A stretch of DNA of 64,000 bases, taken from contig OZ037847.1 in the NCBI GenBank assembly GCA_964035575.1, positions 434,001 through 498,000 of the forward strand, written 5' to 3'. Origin of the DNA: Rhynchopus sp. YZ270_cl-10 (taxonomy: Eukaryota > Euglenozoa > Diplonemea > Diplonemida > Diplonemidae). The notes below the pieces were generated by a model, which was not told the origin of the DNA, searched no databases, and was given only the letters and a program-made list of their open reading frames with translations. Positions 10,891-21,229 of this stretch are shown piece by piece (the stretch's first letter is position 1; every line of letters begins with the position of its first letter). Both the position numbers and the translations under genes were made by a program.

Positions 10891-10920
10891 GATGAACCTA
10901 AGCCTCGCGTGCTTAGTCAC
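10891..10920 (-). other. Class A hairpin motif
   Basis: On the plus strand, GATGAACC is followed by stem CTAAGC (10898-10903), loop CTCGCGT and GCTTAG (10911-10916). It lies 220 nt upstream of the TTLL start, and a candidate acceptor (CTATCTTTCAG) lies between them. Confidence 0.75.
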
Positions 10921-11432
10921 TTTTCTTTCCTTACTTCAAAAACTCTCTCTTTTTTAAAAAAATTGGTTTTGGTTGAGACACATCAATGGTATCGGTTCTG
11001 TGGAATCACTGAACCACCCATATCCTGTATCACATCGTTGATTGTTCTTTCCCTGCGTTGACTGCAGGAAAGTTCGCGAAAACTATCGCGACCAGGAACT
11101 AAAATAAAAGAGGGGGTATTCTTTTTTTATAAAAGTGGACAAAACTAAAGAGACAAAAAAACTGTAGAAAGTGTTTTTTTTTCTTTTTTTTTTCGATTTT
11201 TTGAGTTAGTCTTGATGCGTGTTGAGGGAAGCAGGGAAACCCTAATTTGGGTTGACAAAAATCGACTGTGAAAAAAAGTAGGGGAGTCAAAAATCGCTTG
11301 TAGAGAGGCGGGGATGGGGATGCGGTGCAGAACCAGCACGTCTCATCCGCGAAGAGTGTGGCGGAGATGGGAAAGTAGAAACACTCCTATATTTTGTTGT
11401 TGTTTTATTTCAGAGGCACAAAAAAGCAAAGG

Positions 11433-11477
11433 TGAGGTCGAATAGTGCTTCACGCCTCTGCAGACGCAAGGCACCAG
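11433..11477 (-). other. Class B hairpin motif
   Basis: On the plus strand, GAGGTCGAATAGTGC is followed by CACGCCTCTGCAGACGCA and AGGCAC. The stem TGC/GCA closes an AGAC loop. A class A motif follows at about 11519. Confidence 0.65.
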
Positions 11478-12030
11478 TTCTCCGCTTGGATACTCGAAGC
11501 GTAAAGCAAAAAGTGTATAAGATGACCCTGGGCCTCTCGTGCTTCGTCAAGTGCTAGTCAAACCAATAAGAATTGTATTGAATTGCCCCAAGAATTTTTT
11601 TTGCAGAATTTGTGAAATCAACGTGCTATGCCCTCCTCCGATATGGGTGGGAATATCATGACGCAGAAAGAGAAAAAAAAAACCCCCAGGGAAGAGAAAA
11701 AAACACAAAACACTTTACCGAAAACGCAGCTCAGAACAATCAGACGCACGGAGTCGAAGAAAAGAAAGAAAATTTGAAAGATCGAGCGCACCTCACACGG
11801 CACACACGTACAATGTCAAAAAAAAAGACGTCCAAGAACCTAATCTGAAAAACGGGAACTGCATTTTTTTGCGGCAATCGCCCGAGGTTCTGTACTCAAA
11901 TAACACCAACACTCAGTGAAGAGCATATCACTCCCTAGGCCAGCCCCACACCTTTTGTCTTTATTTTTATGCAACTACCCCTGGCAACGTTTTGAAATCA
12001 CCCCCCTTTTTTTCACACAGTTAACCGCCA

Positions 12031-13356
12031 CTACCTTCTGGTTGGACACCTTGCGATGGCTGCGAGCAGTCGTGGGTCCTCTCTGTCCCACGCGTCGACT
12101 TGCAGCCCAGGGAAGTTTCTCGAGAACAGTTGGATGAGAGTAGGGAGCATCGCTGCCGGGGGTGCGTATGTGCCTGAGTTGTTGTCGAGGACGAGGACGT
12201 GGGTGCCGTTGTGCTGTTCAATGTGGAACTCGCCTGCGAAGATGACAGTGTCGGAGACGTTTGCGTGCATGGCGTGCTTCGAGAGGTTGTCTCGCAAGAA
12301 CGATGCGCCTGTGTGGCTGAAGCGCCACTCCCCCGCTTTCGTGATGACGTAGGTGAAGAAGATCAGGTGGTTCTCGTGCACCCCATAGTTCAACAATTCC
12401 AGCAGCTTTGTCGGCTGGCTGATGTGTCCAGTGTCGACCCGCTTGCCTGTTCTCGAGTAGAGCATCGCATGCTGGGTTTGGATGCCCACCCGCACCGCGC
12501 TCGACTTCACACCCTGCCCAAAGATCTGCTGTGCTGCTTTGTACTTCCTGTTCCACCCCTGCTCGCTGCCGCGGAAAATCTCGTGGACGTGGTTGAGGTT
12601 CAGCACGAAGAGGCAGAAGGGACCGGTGTAGTTGCCGTTTGTCATTTGGATGGCACCGCCGGTCATGGAGTTGTGGATGGCGGCGAAGGGCACGGGCTCA
12701 GCAACACCCGCGGTGGGGAAGCCTGCAGGCGGCCCTGGGTAGGCACCGTGCACCTCCTGCCGCACAGGGCCACCTGCGGGTACCGGTACAGGCACAGCAC
12801 CACCTACGGGCGCAGGGTACCCATACTGCGGGGCGGGTGCGGCCATCCCCATCGCAGGCGGCCCTCCGTGGTACGGGTTCTGCACCACAGGCGCAGCCAG
12901 ACCTTGCCCCACAATAGCTGTGCCCGAAGCGGCATACGGGTTCGCCGCAGAAGCAAAGTGTCCAGGCTGTCCAGGCAGCGGGCTCTGCCCCTGCGCGCCC
13001 TGTGGCGGCAGGACCTGTGTCTGTGTGTACGGGTTGTGTGCACTCTGTGCACCCTGCTGTGCGTAGCCTGCGTCTGAGTACCCTGCTGCCGGTCTCTGTT
13101 GCTGTTGCTGTTGCTGTGGTGGGTACTGCTGCTGCTGATGTTGCGGCTGCTGCTGCTGCATTGGTGTGGGGTGGCTTTGGTATTGGCTTTGCTGCTGGCA
13201 GACTGACTGCTGCTGGTACCCTGCCTGCTGGTGGCTTGCCTGGTGCGTCTGCTGTGGAGGCGACCCATGCTGCGGCTGCTGATCCATCGGTGGTGCCGAC
13301 GGCGACGGCGACGCAACGTCACCACCACCTGCCCCTCTTTCCGCCTCAGCTCCCAT
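12031..13356 (-). CDS. Q/P-rich protein with a conserved C-terminal domain of unknown function
   Basis: 441 residues from the ATG at 13356. Residues 1-210 are low-complexity: poly-Gln (YPPQQQQQQQRP), Tyr-Gln and Pro/Ala/Gly. This resembles prion-like segments that drive RNA-granule or condensate assembly. Residues ~235-435 form a globular domain ending in FHIEQHNGTHVLVLDNNSGTYAP and ...SRNFPGLQVDAWDRED. I recall similar C-terminal segments in uncharacterised proteins of other eukaryotes but cannot name a function. Poly-Gln coding produces long artefactual ORFs on the other strand. A likely trans-splice acceptor (ATAGACAG) lies about 25 nt before the start. Confidence 0.75.
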   Translation of the reverse strand: MGAEAERGAGGGDVASPSPSAPPMDQQPQHGSPPQQTHQASHQQAGYQQQSVCQQQSQYQSHPTPMQQQQPQHQQQQYPPQQQQQQQRPAAGYSDAGYAQQGAQSAHNPYTQTQVLPPQGAQGQSPLPGQPGHFASAANPYAASGTAIVGQGLAAPVVQNPYHGGPPAMGMAAPAPQYGYPAPVGGAVPVPVPAGGPVRQEVHGAYPGPPAGFPTAGVAEPVPFAAIHNSMTGGAIQMTNGNYTGPFCLFVLNLNHVHEIFRGSEQGWNRKYKAAQQIFGQGVKSSAVRVGIQTQHAMLYSRTGKRVDTGHISQPTKLLELLNYGVHENHLIFFTYVITKAGEWRFSHTGASFLRDNLSKHAMHANVSDTVIFAGEFHIEQHNGTHVLVLDNNSGTYAPPAAMLPTLIQLFSRNFPGLQVDAWDREDPRLLAAIARCPTRR

Positions 13357-13517
13357 TTTCTTTTGTGTTGTTTGTTTCTCTGTCTATTGGTGTAGTGCAA
13401 GTGGGTTGCGGGTTTGCATCCCCTTCCATACACCCGCTTGCATAAAAATAACTAGAAAACAGAAAAAAATCCTTTTATTTTCTACATAATGCAAAATTTC
13501 TAACATTTTCTAAAAAT

Positions 13518-14324
13518 CTAATGCTGCCGAATTCTCCGGTTTCTTGGCAGTCTCATTTGCAGGTCTTTCACCTCTGCACGGAGCTGCGCGAGCTTTGCTT
13601 GGGCCATGTTTATGTTTGGGGGGACTTTGTATTGTGCGGTTTTGGTTTGGAGTGAGGAGAGGCGGTGGGCTTGTTGGACGAGGGTGTCGAAGCTTGCGAG
13701 CTGTGCGCTGTGTGTCAAGGACTCTGTCATGCCCAGAGCGGCAAGACGGGACTGCGTCGCCTCGAGGCGTCTGTGGTACTCCTCCACCTTATCGAGGTGC
13801 AGGCCTGTGTGGTGCTGCTGCTCTGCCGCCTCCTGCGAGCGGCGCTGCACATACCCTATCCACGCCTCCTCCGTCTGCGTCAACAACGCCTTCAGCTGCT
13901 GCACGTCACCCCCCTTCCGAAGAAGGTCTACTCTCTCTGCACCTAACCCCGCGTTCTTTTCATCTAATCCGTAGATTTCATCCTGCAAATCTGCGACAGC
14001 ACCGCACAACAACGCAGGTTCCACCTGGTTCGCCCCCAATGCAGCAGCACACCGTGCCAGATCCTGCACCGCAGGAATCTCCTCGCAACGTACACCAAGC
14101 GCTGTTTCCAGTCGCAGTTCCACTATCGCTGCCTCCTTGTTCACTGCAACGAGTCTCTCCTTCAGCAGAGCGGTGCCCCCAGCCTCGACGTTTGCCTGGC
14201 AGCACCACTCATATAACGAAGAGATGTCAGCGTCAGAGAGAGCTGCTATTCTCTCAGGGGAAGACTCGATGTTCAAGCTCCGCAGCCATGATGCTACCAC
14301 ATCAGCTTCGGAGGGGGTTGCCAT
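13518..14324 (-). CDS. Coiled-coil protein, HAUS1 (augmin subunit 1)-like
   Basis: 268 residues, close to the usual length of HAUS augmin-like complex subunit 1 (~280). The N-terminus has the expected small helical domain (VASWLRSLNIESS, then an aromatic/Trp helix SLYEWCCQANVEAG). Long heptad-rich segments follow to the end, with a basic tail (LPRNRRIRQH). The C-terminal KVPPNINMAQAKLAQLRAEV resembles the LPPDxALAxxKIxEAxREL signature of HAUS1. Augmin recruits gamma-tubulin to pre-existing microtubules. The assignment rests on length, architecture and that motif only; a generic coiled-coil protein is the alternative. Confidence 0.55.
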   Translation of the reverse strand: MATPSEADVVASWLRSLNIESSPERIAALSDADISSLYEWCCQANVEAGGTALLKERLVAVNKEAAIVELRLETALGVRCEEIPAVQDLARCAAALGANQVEPALLCGAVADLQDEIYGLDEKNAGLGAERVDLLRKGGDVQQLKALLTQTEEAWIGYVQRRSQEAAEQQHHTGLHLDKVEEYHRRLEATQSRLAALGMTESLTHSAQLASFDTLVQQAHRLSSLQTKTAQYKVPPNINMAQAKLAQLRAEVKDLQMRLPRNRRIRQH

Positions 14325-14990
14325 TTGCTTGGGTTCTCTGCAGGGGGTGAAAAGGTATTTGATTTTTTTTTATACATTTCAAAGAAATAGAAATCGTGCA
14401 AAAAAGTAGAGTTGAAATACGCCCTCTCGTGAACAGTGTACCTTTGGTATGACCGGCATGTACCGTGGGGTGGACATCGAACCCCTGCGTAGAGCTCCCC
14501 GGAAACCATGTGCACAGCAAATGAAGTGCTCTCTGGGTAGGTGGTATGTTACTGAAGTAACATTGCTCCAGAGGGAGGGTGGTCTATGGTAAGAATCATG
14601 CGGGGGTCAAAGAGGGTGAAGGGAAAGGGAAAGGGGGAAGGAAATGTGTTGTATAAAAATGGAAGAGTGACAGGGTTGTTTTGTTTGTTCCCAATGTATC
14701 AGAAACCCCTCCCCGTTGTCCCATAAAATAACCCCATTTCACTCATAACAGAAAAAAACAGTCCTAAAAAAGAGTTTTCGAACCGGTATACAATTTTAAC
14801 AACAAAAAACCCCCCCTGCGTAATGAGAGCCATATCCCCCACCCCCTTTCCCCCAAAAGCGTAACACAAAAAAAAATGAGTGATTTTTTATACCCAAATT
14901 TTAGACTTTTTTTTGTGTCGATCACTTGCTTTTTTTTGAAAGGTTTTCCCAGAAAAATGAAAGAAAATCCGCATTTGTGCCGTTGTTTTT
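14325..14990. other. Intergenic region, no gene seen
   Basis: Spacer with a class A-like motif at about 14411-14441 (AAATACGCCCTCTCGTG...GTGTACC), 90 nt before the HAUS1-like start, and a palindrome TGTTACTGAAGTAACA near 14550. Otherwise only homopolymer-rich DNA. Confidence 0.55.
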
Positions 14991-16421
14991 TTATGAGCTG
15001 GAAGAGGAAGAAGAGCTGTCACTGTCGCTACCGCTTCCACTGCTGCTGCTGTCACTGAAGCTTCCTGTTGCGGATGTGGAGCTGGCGGAGGAGGAGGAGG
15101 ATGCCGACGCGGAGGAGGATTCGTCGATCATGTCGTTCTTCCTTTGACGTTTTTTCGCTGGTGCACGTGTGGAACGCGGTTTTGTTTCGCCGGTCGTGCG
15201 TGATGTCTTGCTCTTGCCGCTCGGGAGGCTTCCGTACTGCTTTTTATATTCCTCAACCTCCTCAGCGTAGCGCTTCTTGGCGTCCTCATACTCCTGCAGA
15301 AGCCCTTTGTACTCCTCACCTTCTTTGTCCAGCGCTCTGTACTGTTCCGCCAGCCTCGATGTGACCTCCGTCAGCTTTAGTGCCGGCTCTGCTTCCCTCA
15401 GGCTATTCCTATGCTTGTTGGCATACAGAAAGTATGCCGACATAGGACGCTTTGGCGGGTCCGGCTTGCCGTCATCCTCAGCGGGCTCCTTCTCCTTGGG
15501 CGCCTTCCTCTTTGTCCCCGCCTTCCGTGGTGACCGTGCTGCACGCGGCGACCGCGCACTGCTTGCACCCTTTTTACCAACACCCGCATTGACTTGCTTG
15601 TTTGCGAGGGTCTGTATAGAGGGTAGAAAAGAGGAGAGTTGTAAGGTGGTGGATGCCTACTGAGGGTAATTCTTGCGCAGAATATGGTCCTCAGAGAGTT
15701 GTAGGGTGGGGGTTTTTTATATATTTTTGTTGTTGTGTAGATGCTTCAACGCAACAATAACGTACAACAAAGAGACACAAGTAACTTTTGGTGGGTGGTG
15801 TATGTTTTCGTTGGCTTCGCGCGATTTTTGCGCGAAAATAGGGGGGTGGGTGGGTGGTGGTGGGAAGATGCATACAATCTTCAAACTCGGGGTAATCAGA
15901 AGGTTATCCTTCATGGCAGCCTCGACCAAGTCACGGAAGTGTTTCGCAGATTTATCGAGGTCCTTGGGGCCATCAAGGAGCTTCGTTGCGACGACCTGTG
16001 GTGGGGAGGGGCATTGTACACTGGGTGAGTGTTTTTGAAAGGTGCGGATAGGTCCCCAGCAGAGCGACGAACTACATACCTGTCGACACGTTTCTACGGT
16101 AATTGAGTATCCCTCACTTTTGACAACCTCTTTGATCTCATGCTGTTAAGGGAGAGGGTGGCAACAATGTGGTGGTGGCTATTTTCCTCCCAAACAGTTT
16201 ATTTTTGTACCTTGCATCGATGCCTCTTAAGACCAGGCGCAAGCTTAAGAGCGACTCTAATGGGTCGGTCTCACGGGGGAGTTTGAAAATGTTTTTTTTT
16301 TGCTTATTTTGAAAGTGATTTTCGGTGCTCTGTTTTATTGTATCGATGTAGCATCGATGGGGGAAGGGTAAAAAGGTGCAGAATATACCTTAATTTGATC
16401 ATCGGTGAGATCGGCAGACAT
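14991..16421 (-). CDS. DEK_C plus HMG-box chromatin protein, four exons
   Basis: Exons are 16389-16421, 16080-16142, 15876-15995 and 14991-15611, all joined in phase 0 by GTATAT, GTATGT and GTATGC donors with pyrimidine-AG acceptors. The product is 278 residues. Residues 1-60 (LTDDQIKHEIKEVVK, then FRDLVEAAMKD) match the DEK C-terminal-type helical domain that binds DNA. A Lys/Arg/Ser-Pro-rich linker follows. Residues ~125-195 are an HMG box (PKRPMSAYFLYANKHR, then KRYAEEVEEYKKQYG). The tail is basic then poly-Ser/Asp. Such proteins bend DNA and remodel chromatin in the nucleus; HMG boxes also occur in FACT subunits. An internal ATG at 15443 would miss most of the protein. Confidence 0.85.
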
Positions 16422-17294
16422 GAGTGGCAATGTTATGCTGTGTGTGGCTTCCTAGAAGGTGGTGAATGAATTGGTGCATGAAATGCTGGCCTCTCTACTG
16501 AAGAATGGAAACCCACACACAAAACCCGGATTCCCTCACTTTTAGTTGCATCGACAATCAAAGGTAGAGGTTGCCCGGAATTTTTTTTTTCGTCTCTAAA
16601 ATAAAATGTAGCTTTTTTTTTTTTGTGCATCTTTTCATTTTCCCTCAATAAACTCCTAAGGCATTAATGCCGTTTTCCATAACGGTACAAAACCCTCATC
16701 AACAAGAATACAGATATTTGACACAACATTACCCCCCTTTTTTTTGCATCAACATTCAGACCGAATTCCTGAACCTTCGTTCGGTAAAACCTTCGTTGAG
16801 TGAACCCAACAACCATCATGCTTGAGCAAAAGAAACCTCAAAGATGAATCCTCCTCTCGCTTACACGCCCTTAAGAGGGGAAAATAGAAACTTAACTCTC
16901 ATCACAATAAACCCCGTGGGAGAGGTTGTGGTGAAACGCACACACCTCAACCTGTTTTGGTGAGGAGTGGCTCTGCAGCGCGGTTCATCCCTAGAACCGC
17001 AAAAGTGTGTTCAAAATGCTCTCTATTTCCTCCTTCATTTCAGGTGACAAAAGAAAACTTGAGAGAAAGATGAATGCACCTCTCGTGCATACACATCCTA
17101 ATAAAAAGGTAGGTTTTTAATAGTACAGCCATCTCTACAGACAATACCGTTCATTGTCCCCATATGTGTAGCCCCCTCCCATCCCCTCCCTCCCCATTCT
17201 AAAAGGTCTATGCGATGTCCTTTGGGTATCTAAAAAAACTCTAGCTCACCTGGGGTGAACTGTCCCCTGCTCTCTGTCACCCCTTCTGTATAGG
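16422..17294. other. Intergenic region with class A hairpins, no gene seen
   Basis: Spacer with class A motifs at about 16842-16880 and 17069-17097, and poly-T tracts. No coding sequence recognised. Confidence 0.6.
17069..17097 (-). other. Class A hairpin motif
   Basis: Plus-strand GATGA, then the perfect stem ATGCAC-CTCTC-GTGCAT (17074-17090), then ACACATC. The outer GATG/CATC can also pair. The stem differs from the CTAAGC/GCTTAG copies while the CTCTCGTG core is the same. Confidence 0.75.
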
Positions 17295-19144
17295 TTAGGA
17301 ATCTAAGGTGAGTTCGCTTGAGTCGTCGTCGTTGTTGTTGTCGCCTCGGTCTGCAACAAGCGCATCGAGTCCAAGGTCTTTGAGATTCATCTGTGCAGCA
17401 GTGTTCGACGCATCTGGCAGGCTCCCGTCGTCTTCATCATCAGAGTCGGGTGTTTGGCGTGTTGCGGGTGTTACCTTAGTGAGTGCAGGTGTGGGTGTAG
17501 TGTCTGCAACCTTCGTAGTCCCCTTCCCAGCAAGGCCACGAAGCAGCATTGACAGTGGCGCGTCGTCCTGTTGATGTGTGGTTTTTTTTTGGGGGGGGGG
17601 TGTTGTTTGTGTTATACCTTCACCTCCGGTTTGACAATTTTGGCTTCGGGAACGATACGTTTTGCTTCTTCGCGTTCCCGCTGTTCCTTCTCCTTTTCTA
17701 GGAGTGCTGCAGTGCGTTGGGCGTCTTTGGCACGTTTTCTGTCTTCTTGCGCTGCGTCAATCGCCGCTTCGTGTGCACGTTGTTCTGCTGCGAGTGACGC
17801 CTTCAGTACGGCCTCCGCCTTCTCCGCAGCGAGCCGCTCCTTCTCTTGCACTGCAATCTGCTCTAACGCTGCCGCAAGCTTCGCCTCTACTGCAGACAGT
17901 GCTGCGTCCTTTGCGTCCTTTGCTTCCTTTTCCTCTGCGTCCTTGCGCTTTGTGTTGTCTTCTTTTGGCCTAACCGCATCCTCTGACTCCATCCTCTCAA
18001 GACTCTCTGCCAATTGCTTGGACGGCCGCACAATGTGCGCCGGCGGTGCACTGCCCACCGATAGAGGTGACTCTGTTGCAGCCCGCTCCCTTTGCACCCC
18101 GCCATGCATCGCAGGAACACTCATGACCACATCCGCCACCCCCTCTTCACCATCCAACATTGCACCCAGCACATCATTTGGGATCTCCGGCGTATTCGTT
18201 CTTGCAGACAAACTCACTTTCCTCCCTTGGCCTGCACCGTGAGGGACATCAGAAAATTCCCCACGGAGTACCCCTTCCCTCTCGAGAATGCCTACTCTGT
18301 GATCAACGTCTGTGAGGCGTTGAAAGAGGGACATAAGAAGGGGGGGTCCTTGCGGGGTGGGGGTGTTGCTGCTGCGGGCGAACCCAGTAGCGGAGGTGGT
18401 TTCGGGGAAACCTAGGTTCGTCAGTTTGACGACATAGTCGCGCAGTGCGGAGAGGTTCTGTTCTGCAGATTCTACGGCGTGAGACAACGTGGCGGTTACC
18501 TTCTTTTGCCTTGCCTGCTCTGCTATGGTGTCTAATAAATCTCTTTGAAGAAGCTTGCAGTATGTTGTAAGTGTATCAGTTGGTCGCGGTGCAGATTGGA
18601 CTTCTGGAATGAAAGAAGAAGGCTGTGTATTTCTTTGTGGGTCGTACAACGTCGTTGGAAGTAGAGGCGATGCAAGCGGTGCGGCTGGTGCTGCAGGAAG
18701 TGTAGAGAGCAGTTCAATTTGAGTGATTTTCGACCGCATTTCACGGAGCTCCATGTCGTGCTGCACCTCCGCTGAGGACGACGCAGCCTCAAAGGAGCGG
18801 AGTTGCTTCGAAAGCGTATCGATTTTGAGCTCAAGAGATTCCCTTCCAGCAGGGCTTGTGGGTGATTGAGGAGCATAGAGGGTCCCGGCCTGTTGTTCGG
18901 CCTGGGTCTCAAGGAAGTGGATCTTCTCATTGCAGATGGCCACCTGCTGGCATAGATCATGAACCATTGAAACCAATGTGTCCGCATTGACCAAGTGTAC
19001 ACGCCGATCCTCAGCCTCAGTTGAGACTGTAGAAAAGTCCTGTCTCGCCTTCCGCCGTGTTCTCTGCACAGAAGTGTCCTTCGATATGTTGTACAAAGGC
19101 CTGCTCGTCGGCTCGTCTTTCTGAACCCGTCGGGAATACGACAT
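17295..19144 (-). CDS. Large coiled-coil protein, two exons
   Basis: Exon 1 is 17618-19144 and exon 2 is 17295-17567, separated by a 50-nt intron (GTATAAC...CATCAACAG) with a poly-C/poly-A interior. About 599 residues. The N-terminus is basic (MSYSRRVQKDEP). Coiled coils occupy roughly 60-120, 140-170 and 410-505, the last very rich in Glu/Lys/Ala (EKEKEQREREEAKR). The C-terminal exon is acidic (SDDEDDGS, then DRGDNNNDDDSSELTLDS). No catalytic domain is visible. It could be a cytoskeletal or basal-body scaffold. A candidate acceptor (TTTCTTTTCAG) lies just upstream of the ATG. Confidence 0.75.
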
Positions 19145-19204
19145 ATTTGTGTATTTTCTCTTTCCTGAAAAGAAATTCTTAGAAAAAAATGGGGATGAAT
19201 GTGT

Positions 19205-20037
19205 CTAGGGGTTTGAGGCCGCAGGCTTCTCCTGAACCGCAGGGGTGTGCCTGTGGAGGAGATCCAGATGCTGAGCCTGCACAACTCTGTGGACTCCCTT
19301 CCGATACATGGAGACAGGGGGCCAGCGGGTGCAGACTTTTGAGGTGTCGAAGTTGCTGCAACTCAGGTCGACGGGACTCAGTAGGGAGTACGAAAAAAGG
19401 TAGATCGGTTCGCAGCTGGCCAGAGAGGTAGAGAAGGGCTGGCTGGAAGGTTCGTACACGTACCGCCCTACAAAGGGCAAATCCCCCAACGTGTCTTTCA
19501 TGCCGACCATGACGAGGTACGGCAGTGACTGCCCGCACAACCGACACAGCCTGTGCCTGAGGGCGACCACCCATTGCGCGAATAGGTGTATGACAGAGTT
19601 CCACCTCCGCAGGCTCACCTCCACCTCTACCTCTACACCTCCTCGAAGCGCATACAAGCACTTACAAGGGGATGGAGGTGATGCAGGAGTTGGAAGGCTT
19701 TCGCAACCAGTCGGTATGCAACTTGTGAGTGTAGGCTCCACACGCTGGATGAGCCAGAACAGAGTTTGAACAGCAATCCGAGACGCTCCCTGATTCTGTT
19801 TGGCAAGATTTTCTGAAAATGTTTAGCGCAAAGAGCGAAAGGGGCTGTGATTATGTATCATTTTACTTCTCTCTCCCTTCTGTCTGTATCCCATTCCCAG
19901 GATATCCAACTTTCGAAGCTGAAGTCTTCCATTCGTATTCAGGCCACCGATGCTGCCCGTCAGAGCGCGCCGAGTGCGACAGCCGGCATGTGCGGGATAC
20001 CTGCACCTCCTGTGATGAGTGAACAAAAATGCGCCAT
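19205..20037 (-). CDS. Uncharacterised protein, two exons, with hydrophobic segments and a CxxC
   Basis: Best model: exon 1 20001-20037 (MAHFCSLITGGA) and exon 2 19205-19812, with a 188-nt intron GTATCC...ACATTTTCAG. The phases agree and give 214 residues. The N-terminal third is helical (RIAVQTLFWLIQRVEP). A CRLCGQSLPYLVMVGM segment and a hydrophobic stretch (PIYLFSYSLLSP) follow. I do not recognise the family. Two other frames in 19200-19820 are also long and open and have plausible splice sites (for example a GTAAGT donor near 19665), so the exon choice is uncertain. Confidence 0.45.
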
Positions 20038-20507
20038 CAGGATATAAAGTTAATAGGCAAAATCGCCGTCTACGAACTGCGCCCTGAGCAGCAGGAGGGC
20101 TGCAGAGCTCTCTCCCAGACACGAAGGGCATCTGGGGAAGACTTGCTGAGGTACCGCGTCAGAGTGCAAAAAAAATGACAAAAAAGCCTTTTTTATTTGT
20201 TCGATTCGGAACATATTGTTAAGGGGGGGGTGATATGGGGGGGGACTAGGGGAGGGAGAGGGTGGAGGTGTTGGGAAGAGAGGTGAGGTACAATACAATA
20301 CTATTTTTTTTTTTTGAAAATCAAAAAATAGAGAAAAAAAGACGGATTTTTTTGTTGTAACAAAACTGTAGTTGTTGGCACACTTCCAACTGACCACGAT
20401 GCCAGCCAGCCGGATGAAGACACAACAAGCACAGTATAACCGATATGATGTTGGGGGACACTGATTTGCAGTTTCACATCCCCCACGAAACATTTTTTTT
20501 TAAAAGA

Positions 20508-20554
20508 GAAGTTGATGCCTAACGTCTCACCATATATCCGCAGACGCAGGCACT
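20508..20554 (-). other. Class B hairpin motif
   Basis: Plus-strand GAAGTTGATGCC, then AACGTCTCACC, then CCGCAGACGCAGGCAC. The RGAC loop is present. The CTCACC block is shared with the copies at 20971 and 58078. Confidence 0.65.
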
Positions 20555-20970
20555 ATAAAAAAATATAAAAGAAACCACACAGAAAAGGTTGGTAATTACC
20601 CCAACACCCTCCTGCAGTCACATAAATGCCACCCTTTGCAAAGGTATTACTCTCTCTAAAGGAATGCCATTTTCTTCATTTTTTTTTTTTTTTGATAAAT
20701 TGTTGGAGTAGTGTAGTTGCCACAGTGCAATCTCCACTTCATTTGTTATGTCGTGATCTGATTGTCTAATATTCACAAAAAAGTGTGTTTCGTATTCTTC
20801 TAAAAACGGCAACAACAACAAAACTGTGTCTTTTTCTGGCCGTGTTAAAAAGAATGCAAAAAACACTTTTCTGAAATCGTTGTATGGCAACCACATCGAG
20901 CTTAGATGGTTTTATGTTTAAAAAGGATGCCCAATTATAATAAATTTGGGGCAAAATAAGAAGAAAAGAA

Positions 20971-21060
20971 AGTGCAAATCTCACCGTTTATCAGCGGACG
21001 CACCAGAAAAAGTAAAGAAAAGTTCATAAGATGATCCTAAGCCTCTCGTGCTTAGTCTGA
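20971..21060 (-). other. Class B motif followed closely by class A motif
   Basis: Class B (GTGCAAATCTCACCG, then GCGGACGC) occupies 20971-21004. Class A (GATGATC, stem CTAAGC 21037-21042, loop CTCTCGT, GCTTAG 21050-21055) follows 25 nt later. This is the clearest compound unit in the window. Confidence 0.75.
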
Positions 21061-21229
21061 TTAGATTACTTAATGTTTTGAACATTGGTTATTCATCAAT
21101 CTTTTTTGTTGTATTTTTGGATCCTTTTTGTTTTGTTTTTGTTTTTTTGTAAATATGCATATTCAAAAGTTTTTGTAGGGTGGTACATCTGTACCACAAG
21201 TCCATGTTTCAGTCCTAAACGCATACATT

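Larger units (their letters stand above)
10671..12030. other. Intergenic region with class A/B hairpins, no gene seen
   Basis: 1.36-kb spacer upstream of the TTLL gene. It holds class A motifs at 10891-10920 and about 11519-11545 and a class B motif at 11433-11477. The two motif types are only 40-50 nt apart at 11.4-11.55 kb. ORFs here are A-rich artefacts. Confidence 0.6.
20038..21229. other. Gene-poor spacer with class A/B hairpins
   Basis: Contains class B motifs at 20508-20554 and 20971-21004 and a class A motif at 21030-21060, plus G-rich and T-rich tracts. No gene recognised. Confidence 0.6.

Noticed and set aside
12199-13077. 292-codon plus-strand ORF
   Set aside because: Antisense shadow of the Q/P-rich protein; composition is only the complement of its codons.
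19819-20047. Cys-rich plus-strand ORFs (e.g. ...RCCPSERAECD...)
   Set aside because: They overlap the intron and first exon of a minus-strand gene model and run against the uniform gene orientation.
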